From assembly GCF_000143415.4 (NCBI RefSeq), contig NW_003314345.1:570264-634263 (forward strand): a stretch of DNA of 64,000 bases, in the 5' to 3' direction. Source of the stretch: Selaginella moellendorffii (lineage: Eukaryota; Streptophyta; Lycopodiopsida; Selaginellales; Selaginellaceae). The position numbers and the translations under genes are program-made. Below the pieces are notes generated by a model. The model had not been told where the DNA came from. It made no database searches and saw only the letters and a list, made by a program, of their open reading frames with translations. This document shows, one piece after another, positions 1 to 9,905 of this stretch (position 1 is its first letter; every line of letters starts with the position of its first letter).

Positions 1-435
1 TGGACTTCCCACATGCCTCTGGATTGACTCTTCGCATTTCTTCGCGTTTTTTACTCTGGTCTTCGCGGTTTTTTACTCTGGTCTTGCCTCCTCCCAGATA
101 TCATATACTACTTACAACAAGATTTTTTTTGGTTCCATTTTTTTTTCTCTCCCGGGATCTTAGCTCAGTAGCGCCATCACGTAGCAAAACTGTTACTTTT
201 GACAAGGCAAGCTCTTGGATCTCACTTCCTCCATTGTTTTCTCGAAGAACTTCGCCATTGTTTTGTCAAAGAACTTCGCTCCTAACATGTGCCCGAGTTG
301 CCTGGCGTCCAGAAAAGAAGAATGAAAAGAGCTCGCTGCCACTGCTACCACCGCCAGATTCTCCTCCGTGGATTTATACACATATTCAAGTCTTTTGCAG
401 CCTGGTAGAGAATATTGTCAGGACGATAGCATAGC
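1..435. other. Left edge, no supportable gene; short tandem repeats
   Basis: I see no gene that I can support here. Two small tandem duplications are visible: a unit of about 22 bp around 39-85 (ttcgcg/gttttttactctggtc type) and a unit of about 24 bp around 223-272 (ccattgttttctcgaagaac type). The stretch probably holds the 3' UTR and downstream flank of the minus-strand DUF1664 gene that ends at 436. Confidence 0.4.
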
Positions 436-2033
436 TTACAAGGCAAACAGCGCATACCTGAATGACAAGTTCGGTGTCAATGTCCTCTGGAGCTTGGAGC
501 TATCGCCAGAGTTTCCAGAAAGCGCATCGGAGATGAACTGGAGTTCCTGACGATGGAAGGGCTAAGTAGCAAAGACGGAGGTTTGGATTTTTCTACTCTA
601 CCTTCAGTCCTGAACCAGTAGCGGATGCCGATCGCTCTAGACGTGCTTTAGGCAGCGGAGGTAGCCCCTGCAACAACGAACGAAAAGAAAAAGTTAGATT
701 CCAGTTACAAAGGTCCAAGAAAAACCGAATTTTCTTGCCTGTAGAATGCTGTCGACACCGCTAGCGGGCTTGGCTTCACCGTTCTGCAAACTCAAGATGG
801 GAGAAATCTAGATAGAGATGTCATGTCATCCTCACGCGCAACAGTTTTAATAAAGGCTACGTACCCCAGGCAGTTCTTGGCGCCTAGTCTCTTCCCATCT
901 CCTTGCAAATTGACAAAGCAAGATAATCCCTTGGTTTGTAAAGTCCTGTAGATCATACTTTACTATCAAAGAAAACAACGAAGAAAGTGAAAGACAAACC
1001 TGCTTGGTTTGTACATCGTCGAGCTGATTGCCCAAGCCCTCGACAATTTGTTGTACAGCTCCAATATCCCCGCCAACACGAGCCACATCTCCACGAATTT
1101 CAAACACCTGGCCAGTAAACTCGTTAGCAAGATGTGCAAGCTACAAAGGACGCGCTTCCCCAACCTCGTTCTTTATCAATCCCTGAACCGCAACACTGTC
1201 GTCCAGAGTTTTCGAGACCGAATCAATCCGTGAAGTTAGATGCCGTTTCGTTGCCTGTGAGAAAATTATAGAGGGTCACGGACGATCCAAACTTACCGTA
1301 ACAGCGGCCGAGACTTGATCTAGTTGCTTTGACACGCTCGCAACCACATTCGACATGTTTCGACGGGTGACATACATGACATCCGTCCATGACCAGCCCT
1401 GCAAGCAAGCAAAGCTCAATCAAAAGCTTCTTATGCTCGAGAAAGTACTTGCCTTCCACCAAAAGTATCCATATCCAGCAACACCAATGACGAGCGCAGG
1501 CATGGCGAGAGAGGAAAGATTACCTGCATAGAATTCCAAGTTAAAACGCGTGAAAGAAACTACTCTCGATCATACTTGACTGCCCAGAGGTGCCAGGAGC
1601 ATTCACAACCGTGATGTTCCTGGAGCCAGCTAACTGTCTTAGATCGTTGGTCAAGCGCTGGACCTACAAACAGTGGAAAAATTCAGCAAAGAAGAGATTT
1701 TTCTTTGTCACATACTTGCTGTGCCAGCGTTTCCGTCACTTCATCCTTGTCATCCTCTTTCAAGTGCTTCGAGAAAACCTGCGATTGCAAGGACAAAAAA
1801 GGAAAACACGAATTTGCCACGCCAATCCACCAAGAACAGCACTAAAAACCTTGCTAAGATCCTTGAAGAAATCCGAGAGCTTCCCATTCTTTATAAGAAT
1901 CGAGCCAGTCATCCCTGCCAAAGACGACGAATCAATCAATCGGCCGATCACAGCTCCAGCGCCGGGGCGATCGATTACCTGCTCCAAGGAGAATGATGAG
2001 CTTGGATGTCGCCATTCCGGCCTGCACTGCCAT
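436..2033 (-). CDS. DUF1664 family coiled-coil membrane protein (about 10 exons)
   Basis: Exon 1 (1979-2033) starts at the ATG of MAVQAGMATSKLIILLGAG and splices to exon 2 (1850-1914), giving MTGSILIKNGKLSDFF. That matches the conserved N-terminus of plant DUF1664 proteins (a GAGYT.S...NGKLSD type pattern). Later exons encode a short glycine/aromatic membrane segment (ALVIGVAGYGYFWWK), then WTDVMYVTRRNMS and a long heptad-rich coiled coil (about 850-1250 minus). The tail is basic and Ser-rich and stops at TAA 436-438. The exact biochemical role of the family is unknown to me. Two introns use GC-AG ends (donors at 1451-1452 and 737-738). An in-frame TAG at 1141-1143 must be removed by a short intron, most simply one of 57 nt, for the coil to be continuous. 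It shares a 109-bp promoter with bL27c. Confidence 0.75.
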
Positions 2034-2142
2034 CCAGCAAGGCGCTCGATCGATAAACCCTAAATTGCCATTCGCGATTAGGTCAAGCTAAGAATTTTCA
2101 ATGCTATCCCCTTCATCGTGAGCCGTTCATTGAGCTCTGGCT
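2034..2142. promoter_or_regulatory. Bidirectional promoter between DUF1664 gene and bL27c
   Basis: Only 109 bp separate the two divergent start codons. A perfect telo-box AAACCCTAA lies at 2055-2063. Telo-boxes are common in promoters of plant ribosomal protein genes. Both 5' UTRs must therefore be very short or overlap the core promoter. Confidence 0.6.
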
Positions 2143-2861
2143 ATGGCGTCTTTAGCCTCCGCCTTCTCGGGCCTCTCTCTCGGATCTTCGCGCTTCTCCG
2201 GCAGCGATGGCGCGCTCCAGCGCCGGAATCGATTCCTAACGGCGCCGGCGAGGCTGCCGCTCTTCATCCACGCCGCGCACAAGAAGGGTACCGGCAGCAC
2301 CAAGAATGGGCGCGACTCGCAAGCGCAGCGGCTGGGCGTCAAGGTGTTTGGCAGCGAGACTGCCAAGCCGGGATCTATTATCATCCGCCAGAGAGGAACT
2401 AAGGTAAGAGCGCTCTCTCCCTCGATTGGATTGATTGATGGATTTAGCTCTAGAGAGGAAAAAGAAGCGCTAATTCTGTGTAGGCTGCCAGTTCCATCCA
2501 GGCAACAATGTAGGACTGGGAAGAGACTACACGATCTATTCCCTGATCGATGGAGTCGTCAAATTCGAGAGGCTCTGGCCTGACAAACAAAAGGTAAGTT
2601 CCTGTTCGTCGATTGCTCGCTCTCGAGGTTCCATAGCTTGTTCGATCTCTGTTCGTCCAGGTGAGTGTCTATCCCAAGATCGAAGTTCCCGAGAATCCCA
2701 ACAGCAGGAGAGTGAAGAAGCGCGACCACTTTCGAGCGCTTCGCGTGAAGAGAAAAGCGAAAGAGCAAGCCAGAGTTGCGCGGCTCGTCGAGATCTACAA
2801 GAGACCAGCTCGATTCGCGCAGCCTCCGGCGATCGCTGTAACTTCAAAGCAAGACGAGTAA
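2143..2861 (+). CDS. RPL27: Ribosomal protein bL27, chloroplastic
   Basis: Three exons (2143-2403, 2492-2593, 2661-2861) give 187 residues. Residues 1-45 form a Ser/Ala/Arg-rich transit peptide ([18 protein letters not shown]). The mature part begins [20 protein letters not shown], which is diagnostic of bL27, and continues [17 protein letters not shown], then [20 protein letters not shown] and VKFER. A long basic C-terminal extension ([20 protein letters not shown]) is typical of the plastid form. It would act in the large subunit of the chloroplast ribosome near the peptidyl transferase centre. The intron acceptors keep frame throughout. Confidence 0.95.
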
Positions 2862-3016
2862 AGTTCTCACAGTTCTTATAAGAAGCTTACCACGGTCATA
2901 GTGCCGCGATGTGTACAACCAACATTCCTGGTGGAAAGAAAGGAAGAACAAAAGGAAAAAAATTTGCATCTAGAAGAGATCCTTCTTACAAGTACATGGT
3001 TGCCGGATGTTATTCT

Positions 3017-4519
3017 TCACGCAGCAGGCTGCCTCTTGGCATTCGTTAAGCGTCGCCGCCTCTCCTTTTTGCGAAGAAGGCATTCTCCACACCAAGCGGA
3101 GAAATCCCTCTGATATTTTTTGAGCTCGCGGAACTCAGAGCTAGCAGAAAAAACGAACTTTTAGAACACTGCTCGCAGAAAAAACAATTTTTTTTCTTCA
3201 CTCACCTCCTGCACCAAAGGATCAAGTTTGTTCTCTGGCCGGAAGTGATGGCTTTCGCACCGTGTCGATGGCGTCCGGCATGTAGGATTGCTCGGCCGGG
3301 GACGTGAGAGTATTCCAGCATTTCCTGCGGGTGATGCTCAATCAAAGATATCGAACTCGAGTGAACTCCTCGTACCTCCGAGCGAGCTTCTCCGTTGACG
3401 TGAGCATCGCATCGAACACCGCGGAAGAACAACTCGCCGCCATCGAATTCCTTGCCGAGGCACACGTTTAGCGTAACTTCGGAGTCGTCCACGTGAAAAC
3501 CTGAAGTAAGACTCATGTCAAATGCTACAATTCATCACTTTCACTGCTCACCAAGATCGAGATCTCCCCCAATACTGTATTCCACCACAAAGCCATGGTG
3601 CGTGTCAAGTGTGGCACCTCCAACGTTAAAAAAGAGAACTGCGACAAAGACACGACTTAAGAAGACTGTAACCACAAATGTTCCTGACATACGTGCTGCA
3701 AACGGACGAATAAACTTCATCATCAACTGGTCCAGCATCGTCTCCATGCCGATATCGTCCAGCACAGCTCCATAGTTGTTCATGGTGTTGGGCCGGAGCA
3801 CACTAACTTTGACCTCGTGTGCCCACTTTTCAAAGTGCGCAACCTGCGGAAGAACAAAATTAAGCCGCAACTAAAACGATATGAGGTAAAACACACCTCC
3901 TCTAAGACTTTCGAGCAGAAGCCGGGCTGGAGCATGGTAAACGTAAAAACTCCCGGAGAATGCTCGGTAAGGATCTCCCTCAAGGCCGCCTCGGAGCCAT
4001 TCTCGACTGCCTTCCTAAAAGGCTCCACAAAGATTTGATCCGGGTCTAGAGTGTAAAGATCCTCGTGAAGACGCTGCCAGCACAAGCTCAACTTTAGATC
4101 TCGGAAAGAACAAACAAAAAAGGAACAGTACCTTATACTTATCCTTCACTCTATCCCTGTACTCTCGATGCTTCTGGATAGAATGCTGCGTAAGAAACCA
4201 CGGAGATGAAACAAAAACAATTTTTTACCCTGGCACGCTCTCCATTGGGACGATACTTGACGAGAACACGATCCATAAACGCGAGCTTCTTGTCCCTGGG
4301 AGCCGTGAGCATATGCGAAGGGAGGTACTGCTCCATAGTGCTGTAAAGAGAGGGCGGGTACTCGATGTTGACGAGATCATCGTAGTTGTCCGGGGCGTGT
4401 GAGAGATTGGGCTCCTTGAGAAGGCGAGGAATCACCCGCTCCTTGCTCTCGTTGGCCAGGCCATTGGGATTGTGCTTCCTCTTGTTGTTGGGATGGGCAT
4501 CGGCGGCAGCTTCGGCCAT
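3017..4519 (-). CDS. PKHD-type 2-oxoglutarate/Fe(II)-dependent oxygenase
   Basis: This is a multi-exon minus-strand gene. Exon 1 (4229-4519) starts MAEAAADAHPNNKRKHN. Later exons carry FVEPFRKAVENGSE, FTFTMLQPGFCSKVLEEV and HFEKWAHEVKVSVLRPNTMNN. The catalytic core is HVDDSEVTLNVCLGKEFDGG (Fe ligands His and Asp of HxD), then HAGRHRHGAKAI (distal His) and RTNLILW (Arg for 2-oxoglutarate). This is the prolyl-4-hydroxylase-like fold and matches the uncharacterised PKHD-type hydroxylases of plants (Arabidopsis At1g22950 type). The open frame seems to stop just after LWCRR at 3202. An intron with donor at that point leads instead to a final exon (SEFRELKKYQRDFSAWCGEC) ending at TGA 3017-3019, which is the usual tail of the family. 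The substrate is unknown. Confidence 0.9.
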
Positions 4520-4546
4520 CTCCCATACAATGCCTCCAAAACCCCA

Positions 4547-4555
4547 AAACCCTAA
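4547..4555 (-). promoter_or_regulatory. Telo-box upstream of PKHD oxygenase gene
   Basis: AAACCCTAA on the plus strand lies 28-36 bp upstream of the ATG at 4519. A second similar string (ccctaaccctag) sits near 4736-4747. These elements are frequent in the 5' regions of housekeeping plant genes. Confidence 0.4.
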
Positions 4556-4856
4556 TGATCGCACAGCGGGAAGATCAAGCCCGACCTAAGGAAGAGGAGG
4601 AGGGAGCGCGAGAGATCTCACCTTCGCACGCTACGCGCGCACGGATTTGAGCTCCAGAAGAGGAGAATCGACCGGAATGCGCGCAATCTCACTGAGCACG
4701 CGCCATGTCTGTCACCTCCCAAAAAATCCCAAATGCCCTAACCCTAGACACTTAAGAGCTCTGTTTTAAAAGCCACGTGGACAAGAGTTTCGTCTCAACG
4801 GTCGGATCGCTTTCCGTATATTTAGATTCCGACGGCCGGGATCCCCGCCGTACGCA

Positions 4857-5280
4857 CTAGTCGTCGTCTAGATCAATGTAGTTCGTGTTGGTCGCCACCA
4901 GGAACTCGCAGGGGTTGCCGTGATCGATGAAATTCGGCTCGAGGGCGTGCTGCTGATCGCTTGAATCGGTCTCCAGCAGCGATTCCCCCATGGGCGTGGA
5001 GATTTTCTCCAGCATTGCCACGCGATCTCTCAAAAATCTGACCAAAACAAGGATGTATCGATCACTCAAATCAAACCAATCGATCTAGCGACAGCCACCT
5101 GACTTCCGCCAGGAGCAATCGCTTGTTCTGCTTGGCGCGGCGGAGGAGCGCAGTGATTTCCAAGCTCTCCTGGGCGATCCATCCAGAATTTCAATGGATT
5201 CCATCATCGATAGCGAAGAAGATCGATCAAACCTTTTGTAGCTCCGCGTACTCTTCCTCCAGCGTCGCGCATTTGTCCAT
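4857..5280 (-). CDS. Small coiled-coil protein, 99 aa, family not recognised
   Basis: Three exons (5233-5280, 5099-5169, 4857-5037) join without frame loss to exactly 100 codons. The product begins MDKCATLEEEYAELQK and continues ESLEITALLRRAKQNKRLLLAEVRFLRD in part, a heptad-like helix. It then has a poly-acidic end (NYIDLDDD) before TAG. I do not recognise the family. The length, helical N-terminus and acidic tail suggest a subunit or adaptor of a larger complex, but that is inference. It is divergent from bL9m with only 75 bp between start codons. Confidence 0.7.
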
Positions 5281-5355
5281 GGATGGATCTTTTTTTCTCC
5301 CCTTCTCCTTTTAAAAGCCCTAAAGGTATATGCGCGGGGAATCTAGGGCGGTCCA
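5281..5355. promoter_or_regulatory. 75-bp bidirectional promoter between coiled-coil gene and bL9m
   Basis: The ATG codons of the two divergent genes are 75 bp apart. The interval contains a pyrimidine-rich stretch and a telo-box-like aagccctaaa at 5315-5324. No further element can be assigned by eye. Confidence 0.5.
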
Positions 5356-6365
5356 ATGATCGTCTCTCGTCGCCTTGCTTCTTCGTCTTCGTCTCTCCTC
5401 CACCAGGTAGGCGAGAGAGAGGGTTTAGGGTTTATGCTCCATCGATCTCTCCATCCATCGCGCTAGCTGATCCACATTTCTCTGTGCCGCTGCTAGTCAT
5501 GGCGGAGCGGCGGCGGAGCGAGCGCATTGCAAGCGCGGCATGTCAAGAAGCTCCTCCAGGTCATTCTCACGGAGGTCTGTGCTCGATTCATCGCTCTTCT
5601 CCTTCGGTTTTGAGAGATTTCTTCGATTTTGGCAGCCCGTGGATCGGCTGGGGGAGGCTGGAGACATTGTCAAGGTTTCCGCTGGCTATGCGCGGAATTA
5701 TCTTTGTCCACAGCTCAAGGCCATGCCTGCGATCGAGAAATACGTTAACTTGGTCAAGCAAAATCTCAAGGTAGAAGAAGAAACACTGCTCATGTGGATT
5801 GATCTCTCCTTTTCTTTTTTCCAGTTCTTTCCACCAACAGTCGCCAAAGAGGACGAAGAACAAGCCGAGAGACAAAAGCAGGACAAGATCCAAAGGAGGG
5901 ACATCGAGAGAATGCTCCATCGATTCGATACCCGTGGCCTGGTACATCCACTCTCTCGTTTCCTCATTTCTTTTTGTGTAAATCTTTTCCCAGGTTCTCT
6001 ACAAGATCATCAAGGATCCCACCACACTGCGATTCCCCGTCACTGCTCGCGACTTGGTACCCGAGGTAATCCAAGCACCACTTCCAAAAAAACTCTCATC
6101 TAAACCATGTATGGATCGAAACCAGGTAGCGAGGCAACTCCAGATCGAAGTGGTGGAGCGGCACTTCGATCTCCCGGAGCCGCTCACGCAACTCGGCCAC
6201 TTCCAAGTACCAATCCGGCTACCACCCGACTTGCCACTCCCGGGAGGTAAGCGCACCATGTTCCTCAAAGTGAGAATTCGCAGGAAGAACTACCTCCACG
6301 ACCGGGTCTATCTCCCACCAAAGTATCCAAACGGTGCTCCTCCATCCAAGAAACCCAAAGACTAG
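5356..6365 (+). CDS. Ribosomal protein bL9, mitochondrial
   Basis: Six exons (5356-5406, 5497-5574, 5636-5770, 5825-5941, 5994-6065, 6126-6365) join to 230 residues. Exon 1 encodes a mitochondrial-type presequence, MIVSRRLASSSSSLLHQ. The family signature spans exons 2 and 3: KKLLQVILTEPVDRLGEAGD, then VKVSAGYARNYLCP, the bL9 N-domain. A charged linker helix (KEDEEQAERQKQDKIQRR) follows, then a C-terminal domain with VPEVARQLQIEVVERHFDLP and LGHFQVPIRL. Exon 1 is short and easily missed, and without it no in-frame ATG exists before exon 2. The protein acts in the mitochondrial large ribosomal subunit. Confidence 0.88.
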
Positions 6366-6517
6366 AAATAAGCTCTCTCTTTTTTCTTCACATAAATCAA
6401 ACCATATTATTTTGATGATCAAAGCCACAACGTTTACAATGTTTAACGTTTAAGCCTACTATATGTTGATATCATTCATTCTATGATACCAAGCTTTTAG
6501 AAACTCCGAGCCATCGT

Positions 6518-8299
6518 CTAGTATCCCGGACCCGCGACTTCTCCTTCGTTCTCGCCATCGTAGCCGCCACCGCCACCACTGCCCGACCCCGACCCGGATC
6601 CATATCCACTGCCTCCATTTCCACCATAGCCAGATCCCGAGCCAGTGCCAGCGCCGGAGCCGGAGCCATAGCCACTCCCTCCATTTCCACCAGTTCCATA
6701 GCCAGAGCCGGAACCAGAGCCGGAACCGTAGCCACTTCCGCCACCATTTCCCCCGCTCCCATAGCCACTTCCAGTTCCAGAACCAGAACCATGGCCTTCG
6801 CCACCTTTGGCACCTTCGCCATAACCAGAGCCAGAGCCAGAGCCCGAGCCATATCCACTTCCAGCACCGTGTCCCGGAGCATATCCATCGCCACCTTTGG
6901 CACCCTCGCCGTAGCCAGAACCGGAACCAGAGCCCGAGCCATATCCACTTCCAGCACCGTGTGCCGGCGCATAGCCGTCACCACCTTTGGCACCTTCGCC
7001 ATAGCCAGAGCCTGAGCCTGAGCCTGAGCCATATCCACTTCCAGCGCCGTGTCCCGGAGCATAGCCATCGCCATGTCCCGGAGCATAGCCATTGCCGTAA
7101 CCAGAGCCGGAACCAGAGCCCGAGCCATATCCACTTCCACTTCCAGCACCGTGTCCTGCACCCGCACCAGAGCCATAGCCGCTTCCACTTCCAGCACCGT
7201 TTCCACTGCCACTTCCACTCCCATAGCCGCTTCCACTTCCAGCACCGTGTCCCGCGCCACCTCCATAGCCAGAGCCGGAGCCAGAGCCACTTCCAGAGCC
7301 ACTTCCATAGCCGGAGCCGGCGCCAGTGCCTTTACCATATCCCGAGCCACTTCCACTTCCAGAGCCAGCTCCATATCCGGTCCCAGCACCGTAGCCTTTA
7401 CCGGCGCCAGAGCCGCTTCCACCACCGTAGCCAACTCCAGCGCCGAGTCCAAGCCCGGCACCCGAGCCACCACCTACGAGTCCGTCAACCACGTTGCCAA
7501 CTCCGTTGCCTACATGGCGAGCAATGTCACCGAGCAGACCGTCGGGTTGAACGCCAGCAGTGGAAGCCGGGTGGCCGGGCTCGTGGTTCTCCGTGTGGAT
7601 CCCACCAGTGTGACCAGGAATGTGGTTGTCCGTGTGAGCATCACCGTGACCAGGCTTGTGGTGCTTCGACGAGAAGTCCTGATGACCAGGCTTGTGGTTG
7701 CTTGTCGAAACATCCGCAGCTACAGTGGCAAAAGATTGAGCGACGGCATCACCGTGACCGGGCTTGTGGTTCTCCGTATGAACTCCACCAGTGTGACCGG
7801 GCTTGTGGTTCTCCGTAGAAACTCCACCGGTGTGACCAGGCTTGTGGTTCTCAGTCGAAACTCCACCGGTGTGACCAGGTTTGTGGTTGTCAGTTGAAAC
7901 TCCACCAGTGTGACCAGGCTTGTGGTTGTCAACGTGAACTTCTGGCTTGTGATTGTTCGTTGACGCGTCCGAGTGACCGGGCTTGTGATTTTTCGTTGAC
8001 ATCTCTCCCGCTGTCCAATACGGCGGTATAGCTGCGTCAGGCTTGTGGTTCTCTGTGTGAAACCCACCGGTGTGCCCGGGCTTGTGATTGTTCGTCGACA
8101 CGTCCGAGTGGCCAGGCTTGTGATCATCTGGCTGGACCACGCCATGCCCGGGCTTGTGGTTCTTCACGGAGCCTCCAAACTCAGGGTGATCGTAAGAGTC
8201 TGCATTGCCAACCAACGTCTTGTCGCGAGCTTCAGCAACCTGCAGGACGAGGATCGACAAGAGACAAGTTAGCACAACAATCGGCTTGAGTAGCTCCAT
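6518..8299 (-). CDS. Secreted protein with NHKPGH repeats and Gly/Ser/Tyr-rich domain, 593 aa
   Basis: Single-exon gene. Residues 1-24 (MELLKPIVVLTCLLSILVLQ...) are a clear signal peptide. Roughly residues 46-250 hold 15 units built on (N/D)HKPGH: 13 keep HKP, and two are the variants HIPGH and HEPGH. Spacers are of TGGVSTE or SDASTN type. A short bridge (about 250-275) leads to some 300 residues of GSGYG/GSGSG with YAPGHG and GEGAKGGDG insertions. No enzyme domain is present. The architecture suggests an apoplastic or cell-wall structural protein with a possible metal-binding His array. Repeats of the same length class are strongly conserved at DNA level, implying recent expansion. A TATA element lies upstream at 8402-8412. 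It is convergent with bL9m, with a 152-bp gap. Confidence 0.85.
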   Translation of the reverse strand: MELLKPIVVLTCLLSILVLQVAEARDKTLVGNADSYDHPEFGGSVKNHKPGHGVVQPDDHKPGHSDVSTNNHKPGHTGGFHTENHKPDAAIPPYWTAGEMSTKNHKPGHSDASTNNHKPEVHVDNHKPGHTGGVSTDNHKPGHTGGVSTENHKPGHTGGVSTENHKPGHTGGVHTENHKPGHGDAVAQSFATVAADVSTSNHKPGHQDFSSKHHKPGHGDAHTDNHIPGHTGGIHTENHEPGHPASTAGVQPDGLLGDIARHVGNGVGNVVDGLVGGGSGAGLGLGAGVGYGGGSGSGAGKGYGAGTGYGAGSGSGSGSGYGKGTGAGSGYGSGSGSGSGSGSGYGGGAGHGAGSGSGYGSGSGSGNGAGSGSGYGSGAGAGHGAGSGSGYGSGSGSGSGYGNGYAPGHGDGYAPGHGAGSGYGSGSGSGSGYGEGAKGGDGYAPAHGAGSGYGSGSGSGSGYGEGAKGGDGYAPGHGAGSGYGSGSGSGSGYGEGAKGGEGHGSGSGTGSGYGSGGNGGGSGYGSGSGSGSGYGTGGNGGSGYGSGSGAGTGSGSGYGGNGGSGYGSGSGSGSGGGGGYDGENEGEVAGPGY

Positions 8300-8401
8300 A
8301 TGATCATGCAGAACAGTAGCGCAGCCAAGATGAACGAGAGCCGAATGAATAAAAATGAGACAATGAAACGAGAATGAATGCTAGAAACCAGCAGCAAGGA
8401 T

Positions 8402-8412
8402 AGTATATATAA
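8402..8412 (-). promoter_or_regulatory. TATA box of the NHKPGH-repeat protein gene
   Basis: On the minus strand the string TTATATATACTA lies about 105-115 bp upstream of the ATG at 8299. That gives a 5' UTR of about 75-80 nt if transcription starts some 30 bp downstream. Confidence 0.55.
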
Positions 8413-8419
8413 GGAAGCA

Positions 8420-8939
8420 AACCAACTTGCAGAGGAGATCAAGAGCAATGGAGACCCACCACGTAATGCGTGGTCCTTGTCATGGCCACTAACCGATGCC
8501 CAATAAGCAGCAACAGATACACTGCTCGCAATGATAACGGAGAACATCATTTGCTTACACTTGGTGGAAGTGGCTTAGCTCCAAGTGTGAACGCCAACGT
8601 GTTCGAAAGGTCTGCAGACGCAAAAGCTGCAACAGAGTCAGGACCGGTGAGTGGAAACTAGCGAGACCTTACATACCAGTTGCTTCTTTGACAAAACAAG
8701 AGCCACTCTCATCTGCGGGACCCGATGGTCACTTGCGATTGCCCATCTTTTCGTCACGTCAAGTTCTCCCAAAACACGAAATATGCGACCATCCAAAACC
8801 ACTTCGCCATCAGAATCCTCCTCTCCAGCCTGCTTATTTTATAAAGCCGGGATCTTGGACCAGATTTGGGGTGCAGGATAGAGCACGCAATTACCTGAGC
8901 CAACTCGCAAGCTTAAACAACGAGGTTTTTGTTCCCTCA
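8420..8939. other. Intergenic region, no gene seen
   Basis: Short open frames only, none with recognisable motifs or consistent splice partners. The stretch separates the promoter of the NHKPGH-repeat gene from the 3' end of the next minus-strand gene. Confidence 0.5.
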
Positions 8940-9664
8940 TTATTCTCTCCGCGTTGTTGAAAGCCGCTTGTAATCCAAAAGTTGGGCAGCGAAAGCGAGA
9001 TCGTCGTTGTGGACGCCAGAAGGTGAGAGGGGAGCCTTGTCACTGCAGAACAGTAGAGCTTTCATCATTGCCACAAGAAAAGAGAAAAACAAACCTGTCG
9101 CTCTTGTTCCCAGTTTCAAGTGGAAAATAGCTTGGGGAAACCAAGCGTTGGAAAGACTCAAGCATTTCTGGTCGAGCCTGAGATATCACGGAAGGTAGAG
9201 ACGGAAGTTCCAGCTTTTCCATCTCCTCTAAAGAAACTCGATTTAAGAGACAGTTATGGAATGAAAATCCAAGCTCACCTCTAAACAGTGAAGAGCTCGC
9301 GTGGTTATTTGCTGCTTCGTTCTCCTCGAAGTCCAAGTCCAAGTCTTTTGGAAGTGGCAATACCTACAATCAATCCATCCACTCCTCCCACCAACACGAA
9401 ATCTAAACACTCCACTCACCGGAACGACGACACCGCTGGTGAATTGCGATCCCTGGAGCAATTTCCTGCAAAATCTCCTCTCTAGCAAATCCAGACGAGA
9501 ACCGTTCATGAATCGATAACCTCTTCCAGACGGGCGGAGCTGCCAGATCCTGCTCTCGGCGACGCTTGCCGTCATTGCTGGCCTGGAAATCAGCTACATC
9601 AGAGAGGAGAGACAGAGATCGAGCCTACCGGATTGCCAAACGCTCCAAGATTTTGAGGCGCCAT
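8940..9664 (-). CDS. Conserved-looking multi-exon gene of unknown family
   Basis: Exons with consistent GT-AG borders can be joined on the minus strand. Exon 1 gives MAPQNLGAFGNP. The next, from about 9586 down, gives ASNDGKRRREQDLAAPPVWK and RLSIHERFSSGFAREE. Then come VLPLPKDLDLDFEENEAANN (from about 9361), EEMEKLELPSLPSVISQ and PEMLESFQRLVSPSYFPLE (from about 9238), and DKAPLSPSGVHNDDLAFAAQ ending KRLSTTRRE before TAA at 8940-8942. The product is about 165 residues, basic near the N-terminus and acidic in the middle, with no signal peptide or membrane segment. I do not recognise the family. It is divergent from the subtilase gene with 241 bp between starts. Confidence 0.6.
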
Positions 9665-9905
9665 GCCCAAGAACCCTAGAGTCTTGGCGGGAAGAAAATT
9701 TTAAAAGCGTATAAGAAGAGAATCAGTCACAAACTATCAAAAATATGCTCCACTTTACCACACGTAGATAGCTGTAACAAAACAAGAAAACTAGCTTAAG
9801 CATGAAGATAAAATCGGCATAAGAAATTTCATCCATTGGGCTGAGCATCCAATGATCAAGGCTTGAACGAATAAAGAAGAGCTTGCGCTGTTCAAGAGAA
9901 ACTCC

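Noticed and set aside
6481-7473. Long Ala/Val/Met-rich open frame on the minus strand (330 codons)
   Set aside because: It is the out-of-frame reading of the GSGYG-repeat part of the secreted protein gene. Repetitive DNA without stops stays open in several frames, and there is no signal peptide or domain.
6961-7897. His/Arg/Ser- and Ala/Ser/Thr-rich open frames on the plus strand
   Set aside because: Antisense shadows of the same repeat gene; composition follows directly from the repeat unit.
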